Positions 46,801 through 58,412 of a stretch of DNA of 64,000 bases are shown one piece after another; position 1 is the first letter of the stretch, and every line of letters begins with the position of its first letter. The notes beneath the pieces were generated by a model, which saw only the letters and a program-made list of their open reading frames with translations, was not told the origin of the DNA and ran no database searches. This DNA comes from Diphasiastrum complanatum. Its lineage: Eukaryota > Streptophyta > Lycopodiopsida > Lycopodiales > Lycopodiaceae. The position numbers and the translations under genes were made by a program. The stretch is from NCBI GenBank assembly GCA_029204225.1, contig CM055099.1, positions 68,629,084-68,693,083 on the forward strand, read 5' to 3'.

Positions 46801-47306
46801 GAGACATGGTGTATTAATAGTGGGGCTAGTTCAACAAGCATTATTTTTCTACTCTACTTTCTTGTAATGATTCTAAGAAGTCAATCTACACTGCTAGTGA
46901 TCAAGAATGTAAGATAGATGGTATAGGATCTATTCCATTATGCTTAGGATCATCTAAGAGAATAGATATTGATAATGTTTGTATGTTCCATCCATTACAA
47001 AAAACTTGCTTAGTGTTTGTCAATTAATGGACAATGGACTAGATGTACATTTCAAGAATGGAGTGTGTTCCATCTTGAAAAGTGATAAGTGCATAACTAG
47101 TGGCATTAAGCAAGGAAGGCTCTTTAAGTTGGATGCTAATGTGGCTATTGAAAGTGTGAATATGGTTAGGGAGGAGTTGACTCAAGTGGAGCTTTGGCAC
47201 AAAATATTGGGTTGTCCTAATCATCAATCAATGGAATCCATGGCATCAAAGGAGCTAGCTCTAAGCCTACCAAAAGCCTTCAAGAAGTGTGGCAAAGTGT
47301 GTGAGG
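46801..47306 (+). pseudogene. copia C2 protease and pre-integrase, first part
   Basis: Reads TWCINSGASS. The active-site Asp of DSG is replaced by Asn (AAT), which would abolish retropepsin activity. A frameshift follows near 46,838. From 46,979 the reading is YVPSITKNLLSVCQLMDNG, GRLFKLDANVAIESV and WHKILGCPNHQSMESM, the zinc finger in which the usual GH is GC. It stops inside the zinc finger at TGAGG (47302-47306), the target duplication of the inserted copia. Confidence 0.88.
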
Positions 47307-47956
47307 TGTGAAAGATTCAACTAGTTTCATCACATTTGCAATATTTCCATATTTGGCATATTGAGGCCAAAACTTGTTTTAGACTTAGAGGTTGACTTTT
47401 CAAAGTTCATTAGTCTAAATTTCATTTGAATAAACACTTTTTGAAAGTGTGGGAAAGATAGAATGCGAGTTTGAGTAGATTCAATTTGAATAAGTTGGGT
47501 ACATTGAATCTAGACCCAGAATTGGTAGGGTTAGCATTTTGGTGGGAAAGCCAAGTGGCCAAATAGGGTTTGGACCTGCTATAAAAGGATGTAACTCATG
47601 GAGAGAGTCATCTTCTCTCTTTTCTATCTCATTTCATGCTTATACATGGTTCTCTTGGGTTCTACTATCCATTGGTGCACTGTCTTGGTGATTGCTTGCA
47701 ATTCTATGTGTAGAATGATCTATATTTGTTATTTTTAGGATCCACACGTGTGAAATACAATAGCTTGCTGGTTTTGTACGGACAAAAATAGTACATAATC
47801 ATTTCATTCAAGTTTGATCAAGTTCTATTAGTGTTTGCATCTCAAATTGTGTGTAGATGCTGATTTTTCTACATTGGTGAAATTGGTAGTGTATTTCTCT
47901 TTCTAACCAAAGATCATTCAAGTAGATTGGATCTTAAGGAACTGAAATCTTTCACA
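47307..47956 (+). repeat. 5' LTR of copia C1
   Basis: Begins TGTGAAAGATTC and ends GAAATCTTTCACA. TATAAAAGG at 47580-47588, palindromic box TCCACACGTGTGAAA at 47741. Confidence 0.96.
47580..47588 (+). promoter_or_regulatory. TATA box of copia C1 5' LTR
   Basis: TATAAAAGG, also kept in the 3' LTR at 52739-52747. CT-rich ATCTTCTCTCTTTT follows about 30 bp downstream, a likely start region. Confidence 0.75.
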
Positions 47957-47968
47957 TGGTATCAGAGC
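47957..47968 (+). other. primer-binding site of copia C1
   Basis: TGGTATCAGAGC directly after the LTR end, complementary to initiator tRNA-Met. Confidence 0.95.
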
Positions 47969-48556
47969 TTGTTTTTTAAGTTATGAAGGAGGAAATCAGA
48001 TCTATCAATGATTTGGTGAAGATATCAAGTCTAGAGCATGCTAGAGAGGATTCTACACCAAAATCGGATTTTTTGCTTTTGTAGATTGGATCTTTTGTAG
48101 ATCAAAACACTAAATAGGTCAATATACTTGTTCAATTCTGATTCTTGAATTCACATACTGGATTTGGCCGATTTTTGGATCATTGGTTCAGCCTAAGTGG
48201 TGGCTTATAGATTGCATATCAAATTTTCAGCATTTGCATATAGATTTGGAATAGTCAATTTTTTGTGATTTTGTCAAAACCCTAATTTTGATTGGATCTC
48301 TAGATAGTGAGGTTGCTTGACTTCATTTGAGTGTGTTTCAATCTTAGGAAGTGGCAAAAGTCATTAGATTGAGGATAGATCATAGGTTGATCAAGATTCC
48401 ATGATTCTATGTGTTGATTTGCTTGGATAAGTGCTAGAAGAGAATTTGTGAGATAGTTTCAAATCTTGGTGATTTCTTTTGAAAGCATTTGTTGTTGTTC
48501 AAAGGAGTGCTTTGTGCATTGAAGTAGGTTGAAAGAGAAGATCAGGTCATTGCTAC

Positions 48557-49378
48557 ATGGCAACCTCAATTGGAGTCATGTTGGAAGCCAATGATAGGCT
48601 TACCTCAAGTAACTATTCATTATGGAAAGTGAGGATGGAGTCACTTCTTGAGATGAATGATGTTTTGGATATTGTTGTAGGTTTGGAGGAGAGACCAGAA
48701 ACACAACAAGATCAATTGAGGTATGACAAGAGGTCCAAGAAGGCTCTACACATGATAAAGATGAATGTTACCAATGAACTTCTCAAGGAAGTTGGTAAGT
48801 GCACATCATCTTTGGAAGCTTGGAATTCATTAAAGAAGCTTTATGAATCCAAGTCTACTTCTAGAGTGTTGACTCTAAGAAGGCAAATCTTTTCTTGTTT
48901 GCAAAAGAATGAAGAAAGTCCAAGTACTTTTGTTTTGAGAATGAAAGCATTGAATGATGAGTTAGCTTGCATAGATGAAAGCATTAAGGAAGGAGAGCTT
49001 ATTCAAGTGATTCTTAATGGCTTGTTGGATGCTCATGCTAACATTGTTCAAAGTATTGTTATTCAAAAGACTTTGCCAAGTTTGATGGATCTTCAAGAGA
49101 TCTTGATCAATGGCAAGAGGTGGATCTACATCGACACTTCAAGAGGATGCTATGTTCACAAAGGGCAAATTCAAGGGCAAAACCAAAAGCAAGTGATGCT
49201 TCTTCAAGTGGAAAAAAGAAGGATAGATCAAAGCTCAAGTGCTTCTATTGTGGCATCAAAGGACACTTTGCAAGTGAGTGCTACAAGAAGAAGAGAGATC
49301 AAGGAGACAAGCAAGGTAATCTCACTCTTGATGAGGATGGTTTGGATGTGCAAGATGCAAATGATAATGCTTTTGTGA
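48557..49378 (+). pseudogene. copia C1 gag, frameshifted
   Basis: Starts MATSIGVMLEANDRLTSSNY after a 590-bp leader. Residues 1-186 are UBN2-type gag (NELLKEVGKCTSSLEAWNSL, LIQVILNGLLDAHANIVQSI). Compared with the copy at 19007, 17 bases are missing after 49112 (ATCAATG then GCAAGAGG). The frame then slips, and the last 87 codons are out of phase. A second small indel near 49,190 brings the zinc-knuckle region into the phase of the following ORF. The product would be a gag without its nucleic-acid-binding domain. Confidence 0.93.
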
Positions 49379-51189
49379 TGTCTTCATGTATGCTTGCTAA
49401 TGATGGACATCTAGATCCTTGGTGGATTGATAGTGGAGCAAGTTCACACATGACCTTTCACAAAGAATACTTCACTTCTTTGTTGGCATATGGAGATGAC
49501 AAGAGGGTGATCTACACGGCCAATGATGGTGAGTGTGCAATCAAAGGAATTGGCACAATTCCTATTTCTCTCTCTACAAATAGGAATGTTCATTTGGAGG
49601 ATGTCTTGTTTATTCCATCTATTACCAAGAATTTGCTTAGTGTGAGTCAAATGCTAAGTACGGGCCTCAAGGTGGAGTTTGATGGAGATGCTTGTTTGAT
49701 AAAAAAGAAGGATGTCTTGATTGGAAAAGGTAAAAGGCAAGGGAAGTTGTTCAAACTTGATGCTTGTGTTATTGCTAACCAAGTTGGATGTGTTGCAAGG
49801 GAGCAAATTTCTATTCAAGAGGTTTGGCACAAAAGGATGGGACACCTCAACTTCAAGTCATTGGAGGTAACGGCAAGGAAGAAGGTTGTGATTGGCCTTC
49901 CAAGTTCCTTAAGTAATGACAAGCATGTTTGTGAGTCTTGTGCTTTGTCTAAGTCACATAGACTACCTTATACTAGATCTATTTCTAGATCTACAAAGCC
50001 TTTTCAACTTGTACATTCGAATATTCATAAATTTACTACAATTAGCAATAGTGGAGCTAAGATGTATGTAACATTCATTGATGATTTTAGTAGATTTTGT
50101 TGGATCTATCTACTAAAGAGCAAGGATGAAGTGTATGATGTTTTTGTCAAGTTCAAGAATGCAAGGGAGAACCAATTTTCCAAAAAGATCAAGTGCTTGA
50201 GAGGTAACAATGGTGGTGAGTACATATCTAACAAGTTCAAGGCCTTTTGTGATGAGCATGGGATCAAGAGGGAGTATAGAACATTAAGGACCCCACAACA
50301 AAATGGAGTGGCTGAAAGGAAGAATAGGACTTTATGTGAAAGTGCTAAAGCTATGAGGTTAAGTGCTAATCTTGACAAACCATTTTGGGATCAAGCTTTG
50401 TTGTGTGCCAATTTCTTGTGCAATAGGTGGCCGAGGGCTATTTTGGATGGAAGGACACCTTTTGAGATGCTATTCAAGAGGAGGCCGAGTGTCAACTTTC
50501 TAAGAACCTTTGGATGCACATGCTATGTCAACATTACTCTTGATGATAGGACCAAGGAGGATCCATCTTCAAGAAGAGGTATTTTTGTTGGATATAGTGA
50601 GGTGAGTAAAGCCTACAAGGTTTACATTTCTTCTACTAACAAAGTGATTGCTGGTAGAGATGTCATTTTTTATGAGGGAAACATTCCAAATGTGTCTTCA
50701 AGCATGATTGATGATAAAGTAGATGGATCTAACATTCTTGATGTCGATGAGAAGGATCCTACTTTGGATGGTGGTGATGATGGACCTTCATCAAGTCAAA
50801 AGCCAAGGAGAACATCAAGAGAAAGACAAGTACCTTCAAGGCTCACATATGATCAAAAGGGTAAGCAAGTAGTTTCTAGAAATTATGTTGCTTTCCTAAC
50901 CTCTTTGGATGAGCCTACAAGTGTAGATCAAGCAAGGAAAGAAGAGGAGTGGATCCAAGCAATGGATCTCGAGTATCAAGCTCTTATGAAGAATGGAACA
51001 TGGAGATTGGTGGAGTTGCCTAAGGACAAGAAAGCTATTGGATGCAAATGGATCTTCAAGGTGAAGACAAACCAAGATGGATCTATCAACAAGTACAAGG
51101 CAAGGTTAGTGGCAAAAGGATATGCTCAACAACAAGGAATTGACTATGATGAGACCTTTGCACCCGTGGCAAAGATGGTAAGCATTTGA
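49120..51189 (+). pseudogene. copia C1 pol first part: knuckle, protease, integrase, RT start
   Basis: A 689-residue frame. Zinc knuckle CFYCGIKGHFASEC at 41-54; protease WWIDSGASSHM with Asp104; GAG-pre-integrase HHCC with His237, His242, Cys271 and Cys274; integrase core 285-560. The first catalytic Asp is Asn301 (QLVHSNIHKF, AAT at 50020-50022), the second is Asn363 (CLRGNNGGEY, AAC at 50206-50208), and Glu399 is kept. RT begins with KAIGCKWIFKVKTNQDGS and ends at TFAPVAKMVSI, followed by TGA at 51187-51189, where relatives have Arg (a CGA-to-TGA change would explain it). The first codons are not a true start; the frame continues from gag. Confidence 0.95.
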
Positions 51190-52470
51190 GTGATCATTTC
51201 ACTTGCTACACTTTATGGATGGGATCTATGGCAAATGGACATTTCAAATGCATTCTTGAATGGTGATCTTGAGGAGGAAGTATACATGGAGCAACCCGAG
51301 AGCTACATTTCATCAACAAAGCCAAATCATGTGTGTCTTCTACAAAAGAGTTTGTATGGCCTTAAGCAAGCACCAAGGAGTTGGTATGCTAAGCTTAACA
51401 CTTTTTTACTCTCTCAAGGCTTTGTTATGAGTGAGTATGATCATTCACTTTATTATAGGTTTGCTGGAAATGATGTTACCATTTTGCTAATCTATGTGGA
51501 TGATATCATCTTGAGTGGTGAAGACAATCAAGATGTGGAGGATATCAAGAATGCTCTTAAGAAGGAGTTTGAGGTGCATGATCTTGGTAATTTGCATTAC
51601 ATTTTAGGAATAGAAGTAATTAGATCTTCTCAATCTACTTTCATTTGTCAAGAGAAGTATGCTAATTCTATTCTAGAAAGATTTCATATGGTAGATGCAA
51701 AAGCTATTGATACACCTATGGAGTCTCATGTAAAGCTAACTATAAGAGGTAATGAAAGATCCTTCGAGGACATTACTCTCTATAGAAAGCTAGTTGGTTC
51801 ACTCATATATCTAACCATTACTAGACCTGATCTAAGCTATTGTGTTGGAAGATTGAGTCAATTCATGCAAGATCCTAGTGAGGAGCATTGGAAGCTAGGA
51901 AAGCGAGTTTTGAGGTACATCATTGGAACTCGAGATTTTGGCATATTGTATGAGGGATCATCACCTAATCTTTTTGGATTTTCAGATTCGGACTATGCTG
52001 GGGATGTAATGGATAGGAAATCCATTGGTGCTTATTGTATTTTCATAGGTGATGGAGCTATATCATGGATGTCAAAGAAACAAGCCACTATCTCATTGTC
52101 ATCTAGTGAGGCCGAGTACAAAGCTCTTACACATTGCACAAAGGAGATGGTATGGATCAAAAGGATGATCAAGGATCTTCACTTGCTGGATTTTTCAGAG
52201 AGCCCAATCATCTTTTGTGACAATCAATCAGCCCAAAGAATGGCATCCAATCCTATCTTTCATGCTAGGAGCAAGCATATTGAGATACAATATCATTTTG
52301 TGAGGGAGCAAGTCATTGCAAAGGAGGTGGAACTTCAACATGTGTCTTCAAGGGAATGTGTAGCTGATATCTTCACCAAAGCATTGGGAAAAGACTTGTT
52401 CATGAAGCATAGGACTTCACTTGGAGTATTATCAAAGTCTATGCTAAAACTAGTTGAAGAGGGAGTGTGA
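51190..52470 (+). pseudogene. copia C1 RT and RNase H
   Basis: In frame with the preceding ORF across the TGA. It has WQMDISNAFLNGDLEEEVYM, LYGLKQAPRSWYAKL, the polymerase box YVDD at 102-105, and the connection VGSLIYLTITRPDLSY. RNase H shows GFSDSDYAGDVMDRKS, SLSSSEAEYKALTHCTKEMV and IIFCDNQSAQRMASNPIF. The C-terminus ADIFTKALGKDLFMKHR leads to SMLKLVEEGV. The stop codon (52468-52470) lies inside the LTR start TGTGA, and the purine tract GAAGAGGGAG is also coding. Apart from the upstream TGA, this part is intact and has all active-site residues. Confidence 0.95.
52456..52465 (+). other. polypurine tract of copia C1
   Basis: GAAGAGGGAG directly before the 3' LTR. It overlaps the last codons of pol. 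Confidence 0.9.
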
Positions 52471-53108
52471 AAGATTCAACTAGTTTCATCACACTTTGCA
52501 ATATTTTCATATTTGGCATATTGAGGCCAAAACTTGTTTTAGATTAGAGGTTGACTTTTCAAAGTTCATTAGTCTAAATTTCATTTGAAAAGACACTTTT
52601 TGAAAGTGTGGGAAAGATAGAATGCGAGTTTGAGTAGATTCAATTTGAATAAGTTGCATACATTGAATCTAGACCCAAAATTGGTAGGGTTAGCATTTTG
52701 GTGGGAAAGCCAAGTGGCCAAATAGGGTTTGGACCTGTTATAAAAGGATGTAGAGAGAGTCATATTCTCTCTTCTCTATCTCATTTCATGCTTATACATG
52801 GTTCTCTTGGGTTCTACTATCCATTGGTGCACTATCTTGGTGATTGCTTGCAATTCTATGTGTAGAATGATCTATATTTGCTATTTCTAGGATCCACATG
52901 TGTGAAATACAATAGCTTGCTGGTTTTGTACGGACAGCAACAGTACATAATCATTTCATTCAAGTTTGATCAAGTTCTATTAGTGTTTGCATCTCAAATT
53001 GTGTGTAGATGCTAATTTTCCTACATTGGTGAAATTGGTAGTGTATTTCTCTTTCTAACCAAAGATCATTCGAGTAGATTGGATCTTAAGGATCTGAAAT
53101 CTTTCACA
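52466..53108 (+). repeat. 3' LTR of copia C1
   Basis: 643 bp, collinear with 47307-47956, ending ATCTTTCACA, followed by TGAGG. Confidence 0.96.
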
Positions 53109-53113
53109 TGAGG

Positions 53114-54657
53114 CATGTGATCTACCTCACCTTTGGATCTTATCCTTTCGGATGTACATGATTTTTCTCATGAAAGTAATGGAGGTGTTTTAATGTATGT
53201 GACTTTTATTGATGATTGTACTAGATACACGTGGATTGAACTATTGCCTAAGAAAAGCCTTGTATATGAAGCTTTTGTAAAGTTTAAGTCTCTAGTGGAA
53301 AATCAATTTAGTTCTTGCATTAAAGTTCTAAGATGTGATAATGGATGAGAGTATATCTCCAACAAGATGAGAGACTTTTGTGAGATCAATGGCATTAAGA
53401 GAGAGCTCACTTGTCCCTACACCCCTCAACAAAATGGGGTGGCCGAGAGGAAATATAGGAGCCTTTGTGATTGTGCAAAGTCTTTAAGACTTGAGAAGAT
53501 CCACAAGCAGCAAGGCCGAGCCTTCAAGGCTCACATACTTTGAGAAAGGGAAGCAAAGGGAAGACACAATCTTTTCTAACCACAATGCTTGAAGAGCCAT
53601 CATGTTATGAAGATGCAAATAGATCACAAGTTTGGAGAGATGCAATGCAAGTACAGTTTGATGCTTTGATAGATAATCGAACTTGGAATCTTTTACACCT
53701 TCCATATGGGAAGAAGTCACTTGCATGTAAGTGGATCTATAGATTAAAGTACAATCAAGATGGATCAATAAGTAAGTACAAAGCTAGATTGGTTGCTAAG
53801 GGGTTTCTTTAAACTAAAGGCATAGATTAGGAAGATACATTTGCTCCTGTAGCAAAGCTTGTAACCATTAGATTGATCATTTGTATCGCTACTTTGTTCA
53901 AGTGGAATCTCTATCAAATGGATGTGACCAATGCTTTCTTGAATGGCTACTTGGAGGAGGAAATATACATGTTGCAACCCGAGGGCTTCATCAAGGATGG
54001 TGAGGAGGACAAGGTTTGCCACTTAAGGAAGAGCCTATATGGCTTGAAGCAAGCACCTAGATCTTGGTACTCTAGGTTGTATGATATTCTGTACTCTCTT
54101 GGCTTTGTGATTAGCTCTTATGAGCCTTCATTGTACATCAAATGTAATGATGGAAAGATCATCATTTTAGTACTTTATGTTGATGATATCATATTGACAG
54201 GAAATGATGGTGAAGGCATAAGAAATGTTAAAGCTTCTTTGTCTACTGAATTCAAGATGGTAGATCTAGGACTTCTTAAGTTCATACTTGGAATAAAAGC
54301 TACTAGAGGTAGTGATTTTACTTTTATAAGTCAATCAAAGTATGCTACTTCCACTCTTGAAAGGTTCGGCATGAAAGATTGTAAGGGGATTGACACCCCT
54401 ATGGAGCAAGTTTGTAAAGTTACTAATGATTGTGGTGAAGCATCCTTTGAGGACATCACACTCTTTAGGAAGCTAATAGGCTCCTTAATCTATTTGACAA
54501 TCACTAGACCAGATTTGAGTTATAGTGTAAGCAAGTTAAGTCAATATATGCAAGGTCCTTCGATGCATCATTGGAAAAGTGCCAAGAGAGTGCTTAGATA
54601 TGTCTCTTCTACTAGATTTTTTGGCATTCTCTATCAAGGATCTAACTTGTACTTGAG
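53114..54657 (+). pseudogene. copia C2 integrase and RT, second part
   Basis: Resumes the interrupted copia. Integrase LILSDVHDFSHESNGG keeps the first Asp; LRCDNG is followed by TGA in place of Gly; NGVAERKYRS keeps the Glu. Near 53,498 the integrase C-terminus is deleted and the reading jumps to the pre-RT segment (from 53540: LEEPSCYEDANRSQVWRDAM). RT has SLACKWIYRLKYNQDGS, a stop at 53810 and another near 53828, WNLYQMDVTNAFLNGYLEEE, LYGLKQAPRSWYSRLYD, YVDD in LVLYVDDIILTG, and SLIYLTITRPDLSYSVSKL. It ends after GILYQGSNLY at about 54657, where a minus-strand copia begins. RNase H and the 3' LTR are gone. Confidence 0.92.
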
Positions 54658-56232
54658 GGCATTCTGGTCTGATGACAGGTATTGTCGGCTGTTCGGCTTC
54701 TGTAGCTGTAGCTACAGGCTTTGTAGAAGGAAAATTAACGTTGGAAGAATCCATGCTACGTAAAATAGGATGAAATGACATAGCATCGTTTATCAGTGGT
54801 TGTTTGAAATCATAGTATGTATGTTCTTGAAATATTACATCCTTAGAGACAAATACTACATTGGTGGATGGATCATAAACTTTTAAGCTTTATGCTCATC
54901 AGGATAGCCAATGAAAATACATTTATTTGTCCTATGATCTAGCTTCTTCCTAAGCTGTTTAGGAATGTGAACAAAACATATACAACCAAAGATTTTTAAA
55001 TGGCTGACACTAGGCTTGTGTCCATGCCAAGCTTCATAAGGAGTTTTGTTGTTGACGGCTTTGGTGCTAGATCTGTTCAGCACGTAACAGGCTGTGGCAA
55101 TAGCTTCTGCCCAGAACTTCGCGAGTAGGTGTGCTTGATGTAGCATGGATCCGGCTGAGTTGAGAAGAGTTCGATTCTTCCTTTTTGCAATCCCGTTATG
55201 TTGAGGTGAATAGGAAGTGGTAAATTGTCTTCTAATACCATATTCAGCCATGTAGTCGGACATATCATTAGAGATGTATTCGCCGCCACCATCAGTTTGG
55301 AGTGCCTTCACTTTTGTAGACGTTTGTGTCTCAGCCATGGCCTTCAATCTCTTGAAGCATTCAAAGGCTTCAGATTTTTGTTTAATGAACATGACTGTAG
55401 ACCATCTAGAATAATCATCTATGAAAGTGATAAAATAGATTGCATTTCCTAAGGATGGAGTTGGCATTGGACCACAAAGATTGCTATGTACAAGATTCAA
55501 TACATACTTTGTTTTGATGGAATGTGATTTGGAAAACTTGATTCTAGAGTGTTTGCCATAGACGCATGATTCACAAAAGAAAGATTTCCTATCTAATGAA
55601 GAAGGGAAATTCAATCCATCAACTAAGTTATTACAACGCATACAGGAAAGTGATCTTGTACTCATGTGTCCAAATCGACTATGCCACAAAACAGCACTGT
55701 CGTTCACATTTTCATTAAAGATACTAGATAATACAACTGAATTAGAGAGTACATAAAGATTTCCGATTCCAGTCCATGTAGTCAGAGTAGTATCTTTCTC
55801 GAATATTGTACAATGCTCAGATGAGAAAGTAACACTGTAGGCCTCATCAGCTATCTTAGAGACTGATAACAAGTTTTTTGATAGCTGAGGAACATGAAGG
55901 ACGTTGGGAATATGAATGGATAGATCGTTGTTGAATGTGATCTTGACTATTCCTTTGCCTTCCACGCGTATGGTGCTTGAATCTCCGAGGTAGATGAATT
56001 GATCTCTGCTGTAAGCTGCATACTTGGTAAACCATTCCTTGAGAGAGGTCATGTGTTGGGTAGCGCCGCTGTCTAGGTACCAGCTATCACAGTCTTCGCT
56101 GCTGCTATAAGCCATTAACAAGTGTGTATCTTGCTCCTTGAATTCCGCCGCATTGGAGGAGTCTGGCTGCTGTTGTTGTTGCTGCTTCTTTGCCTCATTG
56201 TAGATATGGATACGACACTTCTTGATGTCATG
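54658..56232 (-). pseudogene. copia C3 gag end, protease and integrase
   Basis: From 56232 down: the end of the zinc knuckle (HDIKKC), a Gln-rich stretch, then the 412-residue frame 54883-56121. Protease WYLDSGATQHM is intact. Pre-integrase VLHVPQLSKNLLSVSKI and LWHSRFGHMSTRSLSCM lead to CESCVYGKHSR. In the integrase core the first Asp is Asn (LVHSNLCGP), the second is kept (LQTDGGGEY), and the Glu is Lys (NGIAKRKNRT). Below 54883 a stop separates the integrase-RT linker, which ends at about 54658 (TIPVIRPECP). The frame has few stops yet lacks two catalytic residues. Family differs from C1, C2 and C4. Confidence 0.92.
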
Positions 56233-56776
56233 ATGTCATACCGTATGCATGCAAGCCACATGCAATCAGTGCATGCAACATGCAAAGTGGTTTCTGTGAT
56301 CTACACATGTCTAGGCAGTTTTATGAGTTGACATGCAGTCCATGCAACATCCATGCATGCAGTTACACATGTGGATCTCTGGTAGGTGAATTAGTTCAGT
56401 TAAGTGGACTTTCCATGCAACTCCACTGTAGGAATTCAAATCTCTCTCATGTAGAAAAAGCTTGGTATGTTTTGCCATATTGTGAATATTAAAATTTTGG
56501 TGTTTGACTCATTCTCTCTCTACTCGGGTTTTCCATCATTGATTTTCTCTCTCTACTCGAGAGCAGACTATTTTTTCCATACTAAACACTTAGAATTATT
56601 TCTGACATTCATTTCTCATAGTGAGGAGTTAGATTTTTTCATTTGATGTATGCCATTGTGCTCTTGTCATAGAATTTTCAAGTGTACTGTTCTTTGATCA
56701 ATCTTGTGCAATCACAACACCTTAGTAAGATCCTGTAGAGTGTGTGGTGAAGTTCACATGTGCTAAAATCTTCACA
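56233..56776 (+). repeat. 5' LTR of copia C4 (left edge uncertain)
   Basis: Ends AAAATCTTCACA directly at a primer site. The left edge is taken from the point where C3 stops. No second LTR is available. The left third holds many CATGCA words. Confidence 0.6.
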
Positions 56777-56788
56777 TGGTATCAGAGC
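56777..56788 (+). other. primer-binding site of copia C4
   Basis: TGGTATCAGAGC directly after the LTR. A CTCACACGTGTGAAA box follows at 56972. Confidence 0.92.
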
Positions 56789-57561
56789 TTCATGCTTTGA
56801 AGAGGTGAGGGTGTATACATCAGATCATCAATGTTTTTGCTTGCAGGAACTTGGATTTGGGAGAGGGATTCAAACTCGCTGAGAAACAAGCAATCTGTGG
56901 ATCATAAGTGGATCATAAGTGGATCATATCAAGGATGATTGGATCCAGTGGAGCTCTGTATGGACAGAGAGCTCACACGTGTGAAATTAGCCCTCATTAA
57001 TGAGTGCTACTTCTCAAGGAATGATCCAAATTTGATGTTTTATAGCTTGTTGGATAGGTATTGAAGAGTAGAATGTGTTGCTCGAGTTTCTAAATAAATT
57101 TGATTTGTTTTTAGAAGAGTTCTAGGCAATCAGAGAGTTTGAGAGGGTACTCAACTCGTGGGATATGCCAAAGTGAGCACACATCTGTCTTTTTCACCAT
57201 TTTCATCGTTTTTCACTGTCAATCAAGTAGAATTGGATAGAAATGAGTGTTTCTGAGGTCTTAGACTTTTCATTTCACACATATTACTGTGTTTGAGTTG
57301 AAAGTAAGTTCCTAGAGAGTTTATCAGTACTTTGAAACTCGTGGGAGAGATAGACTTCTTGCTTGCATGTGCTTCTTTTTTGTGAATGAAGCAAGATCCA
57401 AATTCAAGTTAGATTGATTTTCTATGTTGAGAATTTGTTCTCACATTTGTTGCTAGATTTCATAGGTTGGATGAACATCAGTGTTAGATCCTAGATTGAG
57501 ATAGCAAGCAACATCCTTTCAACTCCATTTTTTATCATTACTAGAATTTCTCATAGAGAAG

Positions 57562-58412
57562 ATGTCTTCATCTGGTTCACATTTCTTGGAGCACAGTGAG
57601 AGATTAACATCTTCTAATTATGCAATGTGGAAGATCAAAATGGAATCATTATTGATTCTACAAGATGTAATGGATATTGTGAGTGGAGCTGAAGAAGAAC
57701 CTACTGCACCTAATGAAGCTGCAACATTTCACAAAAGAACCAGAATAGCCCTTCATTTTATAAAAATGAATGTAACCAATGAAGTGTTAAGAGAGATCAG
57801 TACATGCACCACTGCCAAGGAAGCTTGGGATACTCTAAAACCAATCTATGAAATCAAGAATACTTCTAGGTTGCTTACACTTAGAAATCAAATCTTTCTA
57901 AGTTATCAGAGAGTAGATGAGAGTGCTTCATCATATGTCATGAGAGTTAACGATCTTCATCAAGATTTAGCTGGTATTGGTGATGCTCTTAAGAACACTG
58001 AACTTGTTCAAGTAGTCCTAAATGAACTTAGAGATGAGTGTGACAATATTGTGTAGACTTATGATTTTAGGGAGGATCTTCCATCCTTGGAGAAAGTGCA
58101 AGGTGTTCTCATTGCTGAAGAAAGCATGCAAGAGAACAAGATGCTAAGGATCAATAGACTTTCATTGAAAGATGGTGGAGATGACAAAGCACTCTTCATC
58201 AAAGACAAGTCAAGAGGCAAGGGCAAATGACAACAACACTTCAAGAAGGACAAAGCCAAAGAAGGTGGTGAGGATCAATCCTCACAAGCTGCAACATCCA
58301 GTGGCAAGTAGAAGCTGTCAAATATCAAGTGTTTTTTCTGTGGCAAGAAAAGACACTATGCATCAAACTGTTTCAAGAAGAAGAACCAATCTAGGCAAGC
58401 TAACCGTATCTA
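57562..58412 (+). pseudogene. copia C4 gag
   Basis: Starts MSSSGSHFLEHSERLTSSNY after a 770-bp leader. UBN2-type helices NEVLREISTCTTAKEAWDTL, RLLTLRNQIFLSYQ and LVQVVLNELRDECDNIV follow, then TAG near 58,054. In phase the reading goes on (FREDLPSLEKVQGVLIAEES) with further stops to the knuckle CFFCGKKRHYASNC, where the usual Gly before His is Arg. A frame change near 58,400 leads into protease. At the level of order it is the same as C1 and C2 gag but clearly a distinct family. Confidence 0.92.

Larger units (their letters stand above)
47307..53108 (+). mobile_element. full-length copia C1 nested in copia C2
   Basis: 5802 bp with two LTRs (650 and 643 bp), primer site, gag, pol and polypurine tract. 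The target duplication TGAGG is perfect (47302-47306, 53109-53113). It splits the pre-integrase/integrase region of C2. By eye the LTRs differ at roughly 20 positions plus small indels, so the insertion is not very recent. It is nearly intact in structure but disabled by two frame changes in gag, a TGA in RT and two lost integrase Asp codons. Confidence 0.97.

Noticed and set aside
54536-54763. C-terminal tail of the RT ORF beyond 54657 (RAFWSDDRYCRLFGFCSCSY)
   Set aside because: Reads antisense through the integrase-RT linker of the neighbouring minus-strand copia.
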